This document shows positions 1 to 9,815 of a stretch of 64,000 nucleotides of DNA, in pieces. How positions within the stretch are numbered: position 1 is the first letter of the stretch; each line of letters starts with the position of its first letter. Location of the stretch: assembly GCA_903632075.3 (NCBI GenBank), contig CAHIKZ030003505.1, positions 1,242,501-1,306,500 of the forward strand, in the 5' to 3' direction. The notes below the pieces were generated by a model. That model was given only the letters and a program-made list of their open reading frames with translations. It searched no databases and was not told the origin of the DNA. Source of the DNA: Acanthosepion pharaonis (taxonomy: Eukaryota > Mollusca > Cephalopoda > Sepiida > Sepiidae). A program made the position numbers and the translations under genes.

Positions 1-57
1 GTGGTTAACACTCATGCTTAAACTGTCGCCTCTGGGCGTTAAGCTCAATGTCTACAT

Positions 58-102
58 TTATCTGTCTATATTTCTGAGATGAGTTATTATGTACATTATT
101 TA
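58..102 (-). mobile_element. SINE-1 3'-end remnant
   Basis: A short stretch reading tatttctgagatgagttat matches the outer end of the minus-oriented SINE-1 copy near 57,290. It sits just left of a plus-oriented SINE-1 copy, so two fragments meet head to head at the window edge. Only about 45 bases are present. Confidence 0.45.
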
Positions 103-117
103 ATTTTAATTTAATGT

Positions 118-372
118 TAATTTAAGGCAGTGGAGAACTTTCAGAGGGAAATTAACAGGAGATAAATGATAACTGACATCCATTAAACATGGCACGTGGA
201 ACTAGAACAGTCTACCCCAGTGAGCGAACTAAAGGGTTCCGTTCGAAATTCCAACCACCTGAAGAAGGCCTGAGCGTACAATGGCCGAAACGTTGTGATA
301 AATATGGCGACAAATATGAGAACAATAGTCCGAATAATGTAAATAATGTCTACTTTTATATTTACATACGCT
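118..372 (+). mobile_element. SINE-1, 5'-truncated copy
   Basis: This copy starts at the aaggcagtggagaac block and lacks the tRNA-like head seen at 11,846. It then carries the family landmarks in order: aactgacatcc, atggcacgtggaact, agtctaccccagtgagcga, the gaagaaggcc block, and the 3' module ending with gtccgaataatgtaaa. Five copies of the family lie in this window, in both orientations. The short reading frame that starts at the atggcacgtgg block is a by-product of the element and recurs with stops in other copies. Confidence 0.8.
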
Positions 373-440
373 CAATCACTGATAATTGGATACATTAAGC
401 CGCAAATATAGCATACTTTATAACTATATTTTATCAAAAT
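345..440 (+). repeat. dispersed repeat D, copy 1
   Basis: The segment from tttatatttacatacgc to ttataactatatttt is closely similar to 5,262-5,345 and flows directly out of the SINE-1 copy. Both D copies lie beside a long AT microsatellite. No coding potential is visible and the class is unknown. Confidence 0.5.
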
Positions 441-454
441 ATATTGTTGGTTCC

Positions 455-482
455 ACCGTGTGTGTGTGCGCATGCGCGTGTC

Positions 483-529
<47 letters not shown>
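455..529. repeat. TG then TA microsatellite
   Basis: An imperfect TG/CG run passes into a TA run of about 40 bases. Confidence 0.95.
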
Positions 530-531
<2 letters not shown>

Positions 532-540
532 GTAATTTCG

Positions 541-960
541 TTCAAAAATTTATTTAAATTAAATCCACAATTTAAGCAACACAGAATCTATCGACAGTCA
601 CAGGTCAGCGTAGATACAACTCGAAATTTTATACATGCCCATAGGCATATATATATTTTCTACTTGCCACAAATTAGTCGCACACATTGATAGTATAAAA
701 CATTGATAGTATAAAACATGCCCTAAAAATCACAAATTAGAATTCAGGCTCACACAATTGCACATACTAATGGCACAAAATACGAAGCGTCAATAACACT
801 TAATATTCAGCCAATGAATGCTTAGTGTTTTCTGTATGAAAACTGTCATTAGTCTCGTTAGCATTATTTTCCGGGAAATTTGACCAGCATCAGAAGATTA
901 AGATGAATTTCATCCTGGTGCTATTGATATAACAGAACCGGACATAAGCTTTCTTTCCCC
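541..960. other. no gene seen
   Basis: AT-rich sequence with only short open frames. A 15-base direct repeat (ttgatagtataaaac) occurs at about 687-716. I see no recognisable element. Confidence 0.5.
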
Positions 961-1612
961 ATGCTTCTTTTTGTCCTTTTTTATCTTCTTCAGCAATTTC
1001 TTTTTTCTTCTTCTTCTTCTTCTTCTTCTTCTTCTTCTTCTTCTTCTTCTTCTTCTTCTTCAATTCCTTCGCATTCTTCTTTTTGTTCTTTTTTATCTTC
1101 TTCATCAATTTTTTCTTCTTCTTCTTCTTCTTCTTCTTCTTCTTCTTCTTCTTCTTCTTCAATTCTTTCACATTCTTCTTTTTGTTCTTCTTTATCTTCT
1201 TCATCAAATTCTTTTCTTCTTCTATTTATTTTCTTCTTCATTTCCTTTTCTCATTTATTCTCCTTCAATTCCTTCTTTTTCTTTTTCTCCTTCTACTTTA
1301 TATTATCTTCAATTCCATCTTCTTTTATTTCAATTCCTTCTTTCATCTTCTTCTTCTTCTTCTTTCATCTTCTTCTTCTTCTTCTTCTATTTCTTCAATT
1401 CTTTCTCATTCTTCTTTTTGTTGTTGTTGTTGTTGTTGTTCGATCCCTTCAATTTATTTTTCTTCAATTTTTTCTTCTTCTCCATCTTCTTCTTCACCAT
1501 CTTCTTCTTTTTCTTCTCCACCTTCTTCAATTCTTTTTTCTCTTTCAATCCCTAACTTTTCTTCTTTTACTTCTTCAATTCCTTCTTCTTCTACCAAATT
1601 TTGAATTTTTGC
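961..1612. repeat. TTC/GAA-rich polypyrimidine tract
   Basis: About 650 bases of almost pure pyrimidine on the plus strand. Two long TTC runs (about 1,005-1,062 and 1,108-1,160) are separated by a recurring cattcttctttttgttc spacer. A GTT run lies at about 1,419-1,441 and further TTC-rich text follows. It yields overlapping open frames of poly-Ser, poly-Leu or poly-Phe on one strand and poly-Glu or poly-Lys on the other, the signature of a simple repeat rather than a gene. Three LINE copies in this window end in GAA repeats, so the tract may have begun as an expanded LINE tail; that is inference. Confidence 0.9.
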
Positions 1613-2370
1613 CCATTCTTGCGCTGCACCTTAATTCTTCCGGCATATTCGTTAGCTGATATGACCCTTCCTTTTTTTTTTTTTTTTTTTTCACTTTTCC
1701 TGACAGGTGGCATGAGGTCTTGAAAAAGGTTTATTAAGTTTCTTGATGATTGGATAAAAAAAAAAGAAAAAGAAAAGGAAAATCAGCAGCAGGCATACAG
1801 GAGACTTTTTTTCCATTTTTTTTTTTTTTTCAACTGTCTTAACATTGAAACTCTTTTTCCCAATATTCTTCATTGTTTTCTTTTCCCATATTTATTTATT
1901 TATTTATTTCCCCAAGTACATACAAAATGCGAATAAAAAAAACAACAATTTCTAACTTTATGTACACATGTAAGAGAAAAAATCTTCTGAAGGCAAAGTG
2001 TCCAATTTGTTCGAAAAATCACAGCGAGTCCTAAAACCTTCCAGAAAGGAAAAGACCGCACCTGTCTTAATTAGATTTTTTAAAAGAAAATTCCTCAAGT
2101 CATGATAATATATTCGACTTTTTTTCCATTTTTTTTTCTTCTAATGTGCAAATACGTATACATCGAACGGGTATCTCTGACTATTGAATACGTTCATGCG
2201 ATCTTGTTTATACCTGTGGCCATGTATTCTCGCCTCCAGTGGGACTTCTGTAAGCGTGTGTTTAACTTTGGATTTTACATAAAGATGCAAGTACTTCCAG
2301 AACGAAATTAAGTTAATCATTCTTGTGAGTTATCCAATACATGTACAGCTAGTTTTCACTGTATGTATGT
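1613..2370. other. no gene seen; poly-T tracts
   Basis: Contains T-runs at about 1,672-1,691 and 1,816-1,830 and a short ATTT run near 1,890. The 60- to 70-codon open frames are low-complexity or have no recognisable motif. Confidence 0.5.
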
Positions 2371-2756
2371 ATAGCTGGCCACTCGTATTCAAGCATACCC
2401 GTCTACTACCAATTCCTATTGCAGACGCTTGCTCAGGCACATTTGTGTTTATTGAACACCCAAAGAGCCTACCTGTGGCTTATACTGCAACTATGCTGAG
2501 CAGATCTTGCTTACAGCTTCTGAGTAAGAGCATATTATCTATCGTGATCAACAATTTGAACAAAGCTAGCACGTTCAAACAAGCCCTCGGCCACGAGGTA
2601 TTGTGACTTCGTGCTAACATAGTTATCGGCTGCTTTCAAGTGTTCCATCTACCCAATTTCACTCACAAGGCTTGGATCAAACCGTGGTATGGTTTTCAGG
2701 CACTTTCCAAAGGTGTAGCACGCTAGGATCGACCCCTCCTTCCAGATAACATCAGG
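2371..2756 (+). repeat. dispersed repeat F, copy 1
   Basis: About 385 bases homologous to 49,417-49,775. Shared blocks include cttgctcaggc, tttgtgtttattgaacaccc, cttatactgcaactatgctg and ggttttcaggcactttcca, and the end aacatcagga. The two copies are strongly diverged. No terminal repeats, poly-A tail or coding domain is visible, so the class is unknown. Confidence 0.75.
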
Positions 2757-2940
2757 AAACAAATCGACAGTGGTAATATTCGAACCCTGATCTCATGGTT
2801 AGAACGAAAATGGGAAATTGGTCACAAAATATTAGGAAATTGAGTAACCAGCTTAAAGTGACCGCAGGAATTAATCATAGGAACTGACAGATAATAACAA
2901 TTACTTACATCTGAATAAATTATATTTACATTTTATTAAA

Positions 2941-3442
2941 ACGGCCTTCTTGATAAGATCCAGAGGCGGATATGAAATATAATTGGCCCTGATCTGGCAT
3001 CTCGTCTGCAGTCGCTTTCTCACAGACGTGACGTCGCCTCCCTCTGTCTTTTTTACAAATACTTTCATGGTAATTGCTTCGATGAGCTGCTTTCGTTGGT
3101 TCCCAGACTTCATGAATTCAAGTGTCCTACGAGGCTGGTATCTCACTCTTACCCTTTCACTGTTGAAACTGTTAAATGTAGCCGTCTCTTCTACTCCAAT
3201 AGCTTCATGTCTCGCACTTTTCGCCTGTGGAACTCCCGCCCCTTTTCCTGTTTCCCTGTTAGCTATAATATCCAACTATTCAAATGTAATGTCAATCGAC
3301 ATCTCCAGTTACCTTGATCTATCCACTATCCTTCTCCTCATCCTTTCTTCTATCACTCCTATCTGCTCTCGCTCCAAATCTTCTGCAACCCCTGCATCCT
3401 AGTGGCTTCACGCCTTGCTCGGGGCGTAATGCTTAAAAAAAT
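2941..3442 (+). pseudogene. LINE (CR1/L2-like) ORF2 C-terminus and 3' end
   Basis: Reading plus from about 3,096, the frame gives the typical end of a CR1/L2/jockey-type reverse transcriptase polyprotein. It has RTFRLWNSRP at about residues 41-50, then FPVSYN, then FKCNVNRHL, matching the family pattern (S)F.PRT.RLWNSLP...FP..YNLQ.FK..V.RHL. A 3' UTR follows, ending cttgctcggggcgtaatgc and an A-run. A second, more broken copy lies at 15,425-15,915, and a 3'-UTR-only copy near 24,405-24,570. The reverse transcriptase core and endonuclease are absent, so this is a 5'-truncated dead insertion. A 124-codon frame on the opposite strand is a shadow. Confidence 0.75.
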
Positions 3443-4347
3443 ATCTATTTTATTCAAAGTATTTTCTTTTTAATTTAGTGAGGGTCATATCATTTTGAGA
3501 CAACGGTTCTCGTTCGATCACTGAGGCGCCAGGTCAGATTTCGACCAATAATTCATTTGATTCTTATTTGGGGTTTATCAGGAATCTCTTAGTAACAGGA
3601 ACATTGGACCATATGTGGCAGCAATATTCAAGGATTGGAGGAATTATAATGCTTGGAGAAGTATCCACGAAAGAATCTGTTTTATAAAGTAGCGTTTCTT
3701 GGAAATGAATCTATCTGTGTGGAACTTCCTTCTAACCAAGGGAATGCGAATTAAATGTTTAAACCTGTCGACGTAACAAGGCGTGATTTAGCTGTAAAAG
3801 CCTGGATTGGTGGTAGTAAAAAATAGAACTCGACTGAAGGTCTGCCATTGAAGAAGTGATAGAAGCAATCTTATATATAAAAAGTTGGTGAAAATGAAAT
3901 TTTTTCCATCAAAACCTTAAAGATAAATCTCGATTCAGCCTTTAAATTTAAATTTTAACAACCCTTGTAGTATCACAATTGTTTAACCATGCTCATTCAG
4001 GATTCTTGCGCTTTCGTCTTATTTCTTCCTTTCTTTTAAATAACAACGACGAGTGCGAGAGAAATACAAATATATATTCTTTTATGAAAACTTCAAAAGC
4101 CATCTTAACACATTTCAGGTGACATCGAATCTGGTCCTGTTTCAATTAAATTCCTTAAATCCTAAAGTGTTATTCGTTTTCTGTTTTCAACAGTGTGCTT
4201 AATCTATTCCCCACTGTTATCAGGGGACTTCCTGTCCAAATCAAGGGTCCCGTTCCTCCCAAGATACCGATTTGTTAATTTTCTAAAACACGTGAGTAAC
4301 GTGCAGGTGCACCATAGAGCCTAAAGATTTTATTTAATCTTTTTTTT

Positions 4348-4349
<2 letters not shown>
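3443..4349. other. no gene seen
   Basis: Mixed-composition sequence without long open frames. No repeat shared with the rest of the window was recognised. Confidence 0.45.

Positions 4350-4401
<52 letters not shown>
4350..4401. repeat. TA microsatellite
   Basis: Uninterrupted TA run of about 50 bases. Confidence 0.97.
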
Positions 4402-4402
<1 letters not shown>

Positions 4403-4493
4403 ATTTACCCCAAAGAAGGTGATAATGCCACCAATACTTCAAAGAGCTACTACACGAAGCGAAAAAGAATGAAAATATTTTTGAAGGAAATGG

Positions 4494-4716
4494 AAATATA
4501 ACGGATCACCGAATTTAAGCAAAGTCGACCCTGGTCAGTACCTAGTTGGGTGACCGCATGGGAATAGCTGTAAGTTTGCCTGTGCAGCTGGTGTAAAGGA
4601 AAGCGGCTGAAAAATGTTAATCAGAGTGACGAGTTCAATTTATAGTTGGGTTCGTTATATTCACTTACGCGCAAATACCACTAGGAAAAGTTATGTATTC
4701 ACCTTTTCTCCCACAG

Positions 4717-4718
<2 letters not shown>
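4494..4718 (+). mobile_element. 5S-rRNA-derived SINE, 5'-truncated
   Basis: The head retains the 3' part of a 5S rRNA-like promoter: ggatcaccgaatttaagcaa (A-box region) and ttgggtgaccgcatgggaat (C-box region). A tRNA-like segment follows with a B-box-like gagttcaatt, then the shared body gggttcgttatattcactta. The element is lost in a TA microsatellite at 4,719 before its 3' tail. Homologous copies lie at 17,222-17,770, 18,893-19,256, 23,455-23,757 and 34,025-34,412. Known 5S-derived SINEs are grouped as SINE3. Confidence 0.75.

Positions 4719-4780
<62 letters not shown>
4719..4780. repeat. TA microsatellite inside the SINE
   Basis: About 62 bases of TA, placed exactly where the 3' tail of the 5S-SINE would be expected. 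Confidence 0.97.
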
Positions 4781-4785
<5 letters not shown>

Positions 4786-4787
4786 CA

Positions 4788-5127
4788 TATAATTACATGA
4801 ATCATTCATACAAAAAACAAATATAGAGGTTAATGATTTAAATGGCGAGAATACATCTTCGCAAACAATTTCAATAAGGTATACTAAACCCGAACCTGTA
4901 TATGAATTATATGATCCCTGTTTATAAATTCCAGTTTCATAAGGTCTTTTTTAGTTTTTACAAGTTTTTTTTATATGAAACTGAGATTTATAAACAGGGA
5001 TCATATCATTCATATACAGGTTCGGGGTGAGTGTATCTTATTGAAATTGTTTGCGAAGATGTATTCTCGCCATTTAAATCATTAACCTCTATATTTGTTT
5101 TTTGTATGAATGATTCATGTAATTATA
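4788..5127. mobile_element. foldback element with 154-bp inverted arms
   Basis: Bases 4,788-4,941 are the near-perfect reverse complement of 4,974-5,127, with only a handful of mismatches, around a 32-base loop. Outer ends read tataattacatgaatcattc and its complement. TA microsatellites flank it on the left and, after a CA run, on the right. The structure would extrude as a cruciform or fold as a long RNA hairpin. It resembles a MITE or foldback transposon that targets TA, but no transposase-related sequence is present. Divergence between the arms is low, so it is either young or kept similar by conversion. Confidence 0.85.
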
Positions 5128-5152
5128 AATTAAACTGCACCTATAATCGAAA

Positions 5153-5153
5153 A

Positions 5154-5212
<59 letters not shown>
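5153..5212. repeat. CA then TA microsatellite
   Basis: A CA run of about 26 bases joins a TA run of about 32 bases. Confidence 0.95.
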
Positions 5213-5213
<1 letters not shown>

Positions 5214-5215
<2 letters not shown>

Positions 5216-5345
5216 GAACATTGAAGTCAACACTCAGATTTTTTACTTCAATGTTCACTTTTACATTTATATTTACATACGCCCTATCTCTGATATTGAG
5301 AACTTTATTCCATAAATATAGCACACCTTAAAACTATATTTCTTC
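5214..5345 (+). repeat. small hairpin and dispersed repeat D, copy 2
   Basis: gaacattgaagt and acttcaatgttc form a 12-base inverted repeat at the left. The right part, from about 5,262, matches 345-440 (tttatatttacatacgc, then a block ending aaactatattt). The class is unknown. Confidence 0.5.
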
Positions 5346-5355
5346 ATATATATAT

Positions 5356-5399
<44 letters not shown>
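5346..5399. repeat. TA then GATA microsatellite
   Basis: A short TA run is followed by about ten GATA units. The array abuts, and seems to have replaced, the outer left end of the DNA transposon that follows. Confidence 0.9.
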
Positions 5400-5463
5400 G
5401 TCTGGATACATAGGAAATCTCATTAACTATATTCTTTTTCACCTCCACAGATTAAACATGGTT

Positions 5464-7016
5464 CTGTCGAAAGAATTGACTTCTTTTTCTGGGGCTTGCT
5501 AAAGGAAAAGACGTACTTAATGAAAATCACAGAGGCAACACACTCGATTGAATGCATAAAGAGTGAAGAAAGAATTGACTTCTTTTTCTGGGGCTTGCTA
5601 AAGGAAAAGACGTACTTAATGAAAATCACAGAGGCAACACACTCGATTGAATGCATAAAGAGTGAAGAAAAATTGACTTCTTTTTCTGGGGCTTGCTAAA
5701 GGAAAAGACGTACTTAATGAAAATCACAGAGGCAACACACTCGATTGAATGCATAAAAGAGTGAAGAAAGAATTGTCTTCATTTTCTGGGGTATGCTAAA
5801 GAAGAAGGGGTACTCAATGAAAATCACAGAGGCAACACACTCGATTGAATGCATAAAGAGTGAAGAAAGAATTGACTTCTTTTTCTGGGGCTTGCTAAAG
5901 GAAAAGACGTACTTAATGAAAATCACAGAGGCAACACACTCGATTGAATGCATAAAGAGTGAAGAAAGAATTGACTTCTTTTTCTGGGGCTTGCTAAAGG
6001 AAAAGACGTACTTAATGAAAATCACAGAGGCAACACACTCGATTGAATGCATAAAGAGTGAAGAAAGAATTGACTTCTTTTCTGGGGCTTGCTAAAGGAA
6101 AAGACGTACTTAATGAAAATCACAGAGGCAACACACTCGATTGAATGCATAAAAGAGTGAAGAAAGAATTGACTTCTTTTTCTGGGGCTTGCTAAAGGAA
6201 AAGACGTACTTAATGAAAATCACAGAGGCAACACACTCGATTGAATGCATAAAGAGTGAAGAAAGAATTGTCTTCATTTTCTGGGGTATGCTAAAGAAGA
6301 AGGGGTACTCAATGAAAATCACAGAGGCAACACACTCGATTGAATGCATAAAGAGTGAAGAAAGAATTGTCTTCATTTTTCTGGGGTATGCTAAAGAAGA
6401 AGGGGTACTCAATGAAAATCACAGAGGCAACACACTCGATTGAATGCATAAAGAGTGAAGAAAGAATTGTCTTCATTTTCTGGGGTATGCTAAAGAAGAA
6501 GGGGTACTCAATGAAAATCACAGAGGCAACACACTCGATTGAATGCATAAAGAGTGAAGAAAGAATTGTCTTCATTTTCTGGGGTATGCTAAAGAAGAAG
6601 GGGTACTCAATGAAAATCACAGAGGCAACACACTCGATTGAATGCATAAAGAGTGAAGAAAGAATTGTCTTCATTTTCTGGGGTATGCTAAAGAAGAAGG
6701 GGTACTCAATGAAAATCACAGAGGCAACACACTCGATTGAATGCATAAAGAGTGAAGAAAGAATTGACTTCTTTTTCTGGGGCTTGCTAAAGGAAAAGAC
6801 GTACTTAATGAAAATCACAGAGGCAACACACTCGATTGAATGCATAAAGAGTGAAGAAAGAATTGTCTTCATTTTCTGGGGTATGCTAAAGAAGAAGGGG
6901 TACTCAATGAAAATCACAGAGGCAACACACTCGATTGAATGCATAAAGAGTGAAGAAAGAATTGACTTCTTTTTCTGGGGTATGCTAAAGAAGAAGGGGT
7001 ACTCAATGAAAATCAC
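5464..7016 (+). repeat. 99-bp minisatellite, about 16 units, two unit types
   Basis: Each unit is 99 bases (33 codons) and ends with the constant block gaggcaacacactcgattga plus atgcataaagagtgaagaaa. Type A has acttctttttctggggcttg and aaaagacgtacttaatg. Type B has tcttcattttctggggtatg and aagaaggggtactcaatg. Reading left to right the order is A A A B A A A A B B B B B A B, then an A/B hybrid. Single-base indels at about 5,665, 5,757, 6,077, 6,155 and 6,374 break the frame. The hybrid final unit and the mixed order point to unequal exchange or conversion inside the array. Confidence 0.95.
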
Positions 7017-7134
7017 AGATGTCACACCCTTGATAGGATGCAGAAAAAAGAATGTGCTAGAATTGGGTGTGGAGTTATTGCATCGATTTCATTTCTTGAA
7101 AATATGCATTTTTACCTATGTGTCCAGATTTTAG
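5464..7134 (+). pseudogene. mariner/Tc1-type transposase C-terminal segment, tandemly amplified
   Basis: Each 33-residue unit reads approximately DFFFWGLLKEKTYLMKITEA followed by a stretch ending IECIKSEERI. DDE transposases of the mariner/IS630/Tc1 group have, just after the third catalytic Asp, a D-F-F-L-W-G..K..V(Y) motif followed by a helix ending in ...LK..I, and the unit fits that segment. From 6,355 to 7,134 there is one uninterrupted frame of 259 codons containing about seven units. It ends with sequence unlike the unit, perhaps the original C-terminus. No DNA-binding domain and no other catalytic residues are present, so transposase activity is excluded. Expression is not indicated. 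Confidence 0.6.
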
Positions 7135-7173
7135 GGATACCCTGTATAATTAAACTATTATGTCCAAAAGGAA

Positions 7174-7645
7174 ACCCGTCTTGGGTATGATATTAAACTA
7201 CATCCGCTTTCCTGGGTAAGACGATAAACTACAAACGACAGCAAGGCCTCTGTAGGTTTTGAGAATCATGGAACCACCTCTTAATTTCTGTTGTTCCCAA
7301 GTTCACCCTGACATGGGGTGGTAGCACCTGTCAGGGTCCTAGCTATGGGCAAATAGTGAACCCCCCCCCAAACACTATGAAAGTATGTAAACAATAGTTT
7401 TTTATACCAGCAATACTTCTTTTGAGGGGGAAAGATTTTTACCAGCAGTACATTTTTGAAAAAGAAAAATATGGCCAGCAATATATTTTTGGAAAAATAT
7501 TATCAGCAATACATGTTTGAAAAATATTACCAACAATACATTTTTGGAAAAAAATATTACCGGGAATAAAAATCTTGTCGGCATTGAATAACCTATTGGG
7601 GTTGATACGTCGCAAAACAAAACAAAGCAAATCAAATCAAAGCAA
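7174..7645 (+). mobile_element. repeat family C, copy 1
   Basis: The family order is as follows: a doubled 5' end (ttgggtatgatattaaacta, then tgggtaagacgataaactac); gcaaggcctctg; ggaaccacctct; a block around ggggtggtagcacctgtcag; tagctatgggcaaatag; an internal minisatellite of about 25-30 bases built on ccagcaatacatttttgaaa; and a tail with cttgtcggcattgaataacc and ttgatacgtcg followed by A/C-rich caaaacaaa text. There are five copies in the window. No coding domain is visible. The shape (fixed body, defined 3' tail, A-rich end) suggests a non-autonomous retroposon. Confidence 0.75.
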
Positions 7646-7658
7646 AAGGAAAAAAAAA

Positions 7659-7729
7659 TCTTACAATCGAATATGTTTTTCAGGCTTTAAATAACTTGGA
7701 AAAGGTTGGTAAGCCATAAAAAACTAATC
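7659..7729 (+). mobile_element. 5S-SINE 3' tail fragment
   Basis: cttacaatcgaatatg, then aggctttaaataacttgg, then ggttggtaagccataaaaaa match the 3' tail of the 5S-SINE at 19,190-19,250. It lies directly behind the family C copy. Confidence 0.65.
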
Positions 7730-8380
7730 TTTCAATCAATTCTGCTCTTATTTCTAATCCGCCTTCGATAAACACATCCTTAATCGACATTGTAACTGAA
7801 CTCCGAATGCCAACATCAGCTATCCATCGATTGGAGTTCTATTTACAAACTAATTATTAATAATAAAATAAAATATTCGTTTTTGATTAAACAAAAAAAA
7901 AATTATTCCCGATGTTAATTAGCAAAGGATCATTTTCCAGACCCTCCTGGGTCTTGTGGCGCCATTCTGAGAAGCCAGAAATCAGAAATCCTTGCGTTGA
8001 TTTGTCGAAATTGAAGAGTAAGAAAATCAAAATGAACCGTGCCGTTGTTACGAGCAAATTCACTGTTGTCAGTATTTACTCAGATGCCTGAAGCTCTGTT
8101 ACTTTTTTTTTTCTGATTGGATATTCACAGAACTGAGAGAGACAAACGGGCAAAGACCAATAGAAAAAGACAGATAATAAATTATAGATCTAACGAAAAA
8201 AAAATTGCTATGTTTCTGTGTAGACGAACAGAAACAGGTGAATTAAGAAAGGAAAAGGGTGTGTGGAAAGTGTAATAGATACTAACGCGGAAAGTGTAAT
8301 CAGAGAACCAAACTCAAAATCCGGGTTGGTATGTTGCATTCACTTTCACACTAATGTCGTCTTCCCTACCTATAGATTAA
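7730..8380. other. no gene seen
   Basis: AT-rich with A and T runs and no assignable element. Confidence 0.45.
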
Positions 8381-8381
8381 A

Positions 8382-8580
8382 TTGAATTTTAGACTAGCGT
8401 CTTTAGCTTTGTCAGCAACCAGTCGAAGAGAACTGATACGCCACGTTCCAAACTATAGAGAAGGAAACGGAATCTTACCCAAGATGCTGTGTCAGTTCAG
8501 GGATAATATAGAAATGGATTCTGTGGAGAGTCTAAAGGAATATGATACCACAATAAAGAAAATTATGGATTAACAGATTG
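8382..8580 (+). other. unassigned 63-codon open frame
   Basis: One open frame contains RHVPNYREGNGIL, which recalls the (Q)APNYREP..I motif found in Penelope-like reverse transcriptase proteins. The rest does not align in any way I can support. It may be a decayed retroelement piece next to the LINE fragment downstream. A gene is unlikely. Confidence 0.2.
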
Positions 8581-8749
8581 CTTGCAAATACTTCCAGCCT
8601 TTACGATTTGAAAATAAATCATTTGTTTGTTTGTTTTTAAATGCTGTCTGTAGATTATTCCATGAATGGCAAAATGGAAATTTTATCGAAACATTTAGCT
8701 TTTTACATGAAGAACCACAAGACATTAAACGTGTTCTTCAGCTGTAATT

Positions 8750-9290
8750 AAAAAAATCTAAAGGGGTGAAAAGGATAATGGAAATAGAAAAGGTACTACA
8801 GAAATAAAATGAATACGTAGCAGAACTATTCAATGAAAACAATGGGGGGAATACTATCAATATATAAAAGCACAGAAAGACATATAATGCTTAAAACTAT
8901 AGTATAGGATGAAGAACAAAAAAATAACAGGACCAGAAAAAATTTTAAAACAAATATACTGACAGTTTTAATAAATCGCAATTGATAAGTTCACCAATGC
9001 GATAAATGAAATAAATGACAACGGGGAAATACTGGAAGACCTAAGTAGATAAAACTTCATAGCTTTAACAATTAAATCGGACGCAAATTAATGCGAACTT
9101 CGTTGAACAATCAGCTTAATGGGCTACATAACTAATCATGAGGAAACTAAAGAAAATAGATCGTAACAGAATTCCACCACAGAAAGGAGATGAAAAATGA
9201 GGTTTGTTCAAGTTACTAAAACAAGATTTGTAAACTTTCATGGTCAGAATACTATAAAAGGGAAGTTAAAAAAAATCAATATTTACGCTT
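8750..9290 (+). pseudogene. LINE reverse transcriptase domain, decayed
   Basis: Read through stops and frame changes, the plus strand gives ordered fragments of a non-LTR reverse transcriptase: NEYVAELFNENN; TGPEKILKQIY (family tGPd.ip...); FTNAINEINDNGEILEDLS (family ...iw..g.iP.dW); FIALTIKSDAN; then CELR.TISLMGYIT (family (y)RpISL). Several stops and frameshifts interrupt it. The YADD catalytic box and the endonuclease are not visible. The clade looks RTE-like, but that is uncertain. Confidence 0.6.
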
Positions 9291-9815
9291 TATAGCTTAC
9301 AAACGTATTGACATACTACGACTCGAAGAACTATTTGAAATCTTTAGCTACACAAATTTGCGATAACGCTTAACATGTTCTGGGAGCAAACAGCTTATAT
9401 GCAGATAGACAATGAGTTTCTCTTTTTTTATAATTTCCTCCCTAGCAAACTGATAATGTGTTGTGGAGTATTTTTCACAGTGGAGGCTTGTATTTCTATA
9501 AGCCGTCCTAAATTAGGTTCGACGTACAAAACGTTACGAACTTGGAAAATAAGAGTTAATGACGCAGCAATCTAGTTATGATGGTTGGTACTTCAATGTC
9601 CGATATCGTCTGACGCGCTAAAAACCACTGAGCCCAAACTGGCGACCGCTGCTGCTACTTATTATGTGTTGGAGAGTCTATTAATAATAGAATAGGTACG
9701 CCCAGGTATGATAAAAAGCCACTATGTATTGCTTATTGAGAGTGAAAGAAAATGAGAAAATTTTAGTAAAGAAAAAGGAGAGTAAATGAACATGGTACAT
9801 AAAGACAGATTACGA
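9291..9815. other. no gene seen
   Basis: AT-rich text with one 66-codon frame lacking any recognisable motif. Confidence 0.45.

Larger units (their letters stand above)
5400..7146 (+). mobile_element. mariner/Tc1-type DNA transposon remnant holding a 99-bp array
   Basis: The right end reads, on the minus strand, tacagggtatccctaaaatc then tggacacatagg, the style of a mariner-family terminal inverted repeat, with a TA just outside (7,147-7,148). The left side at 5,402-5,416 has tctggatacatagg, which matches the inner part of that terminal repeat with one mismatch. The outer left bases are lost to the GATA array. Between the ends there is essentially only a tandem array of a transposase segment plus about 130 bases of following sequence. 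Confidence 0.65.

Noticed and set aside
961..1659. Poly-Ser, poly-Leu and poly-Glu frames
   Set aside because: Simple TTC/GAA repeat.
5464..7016. CRISPR-like or regulatory repeat array
   Set aside because: The whole 99-bp unit is repeated and codes for a transposase segment; no spacers.
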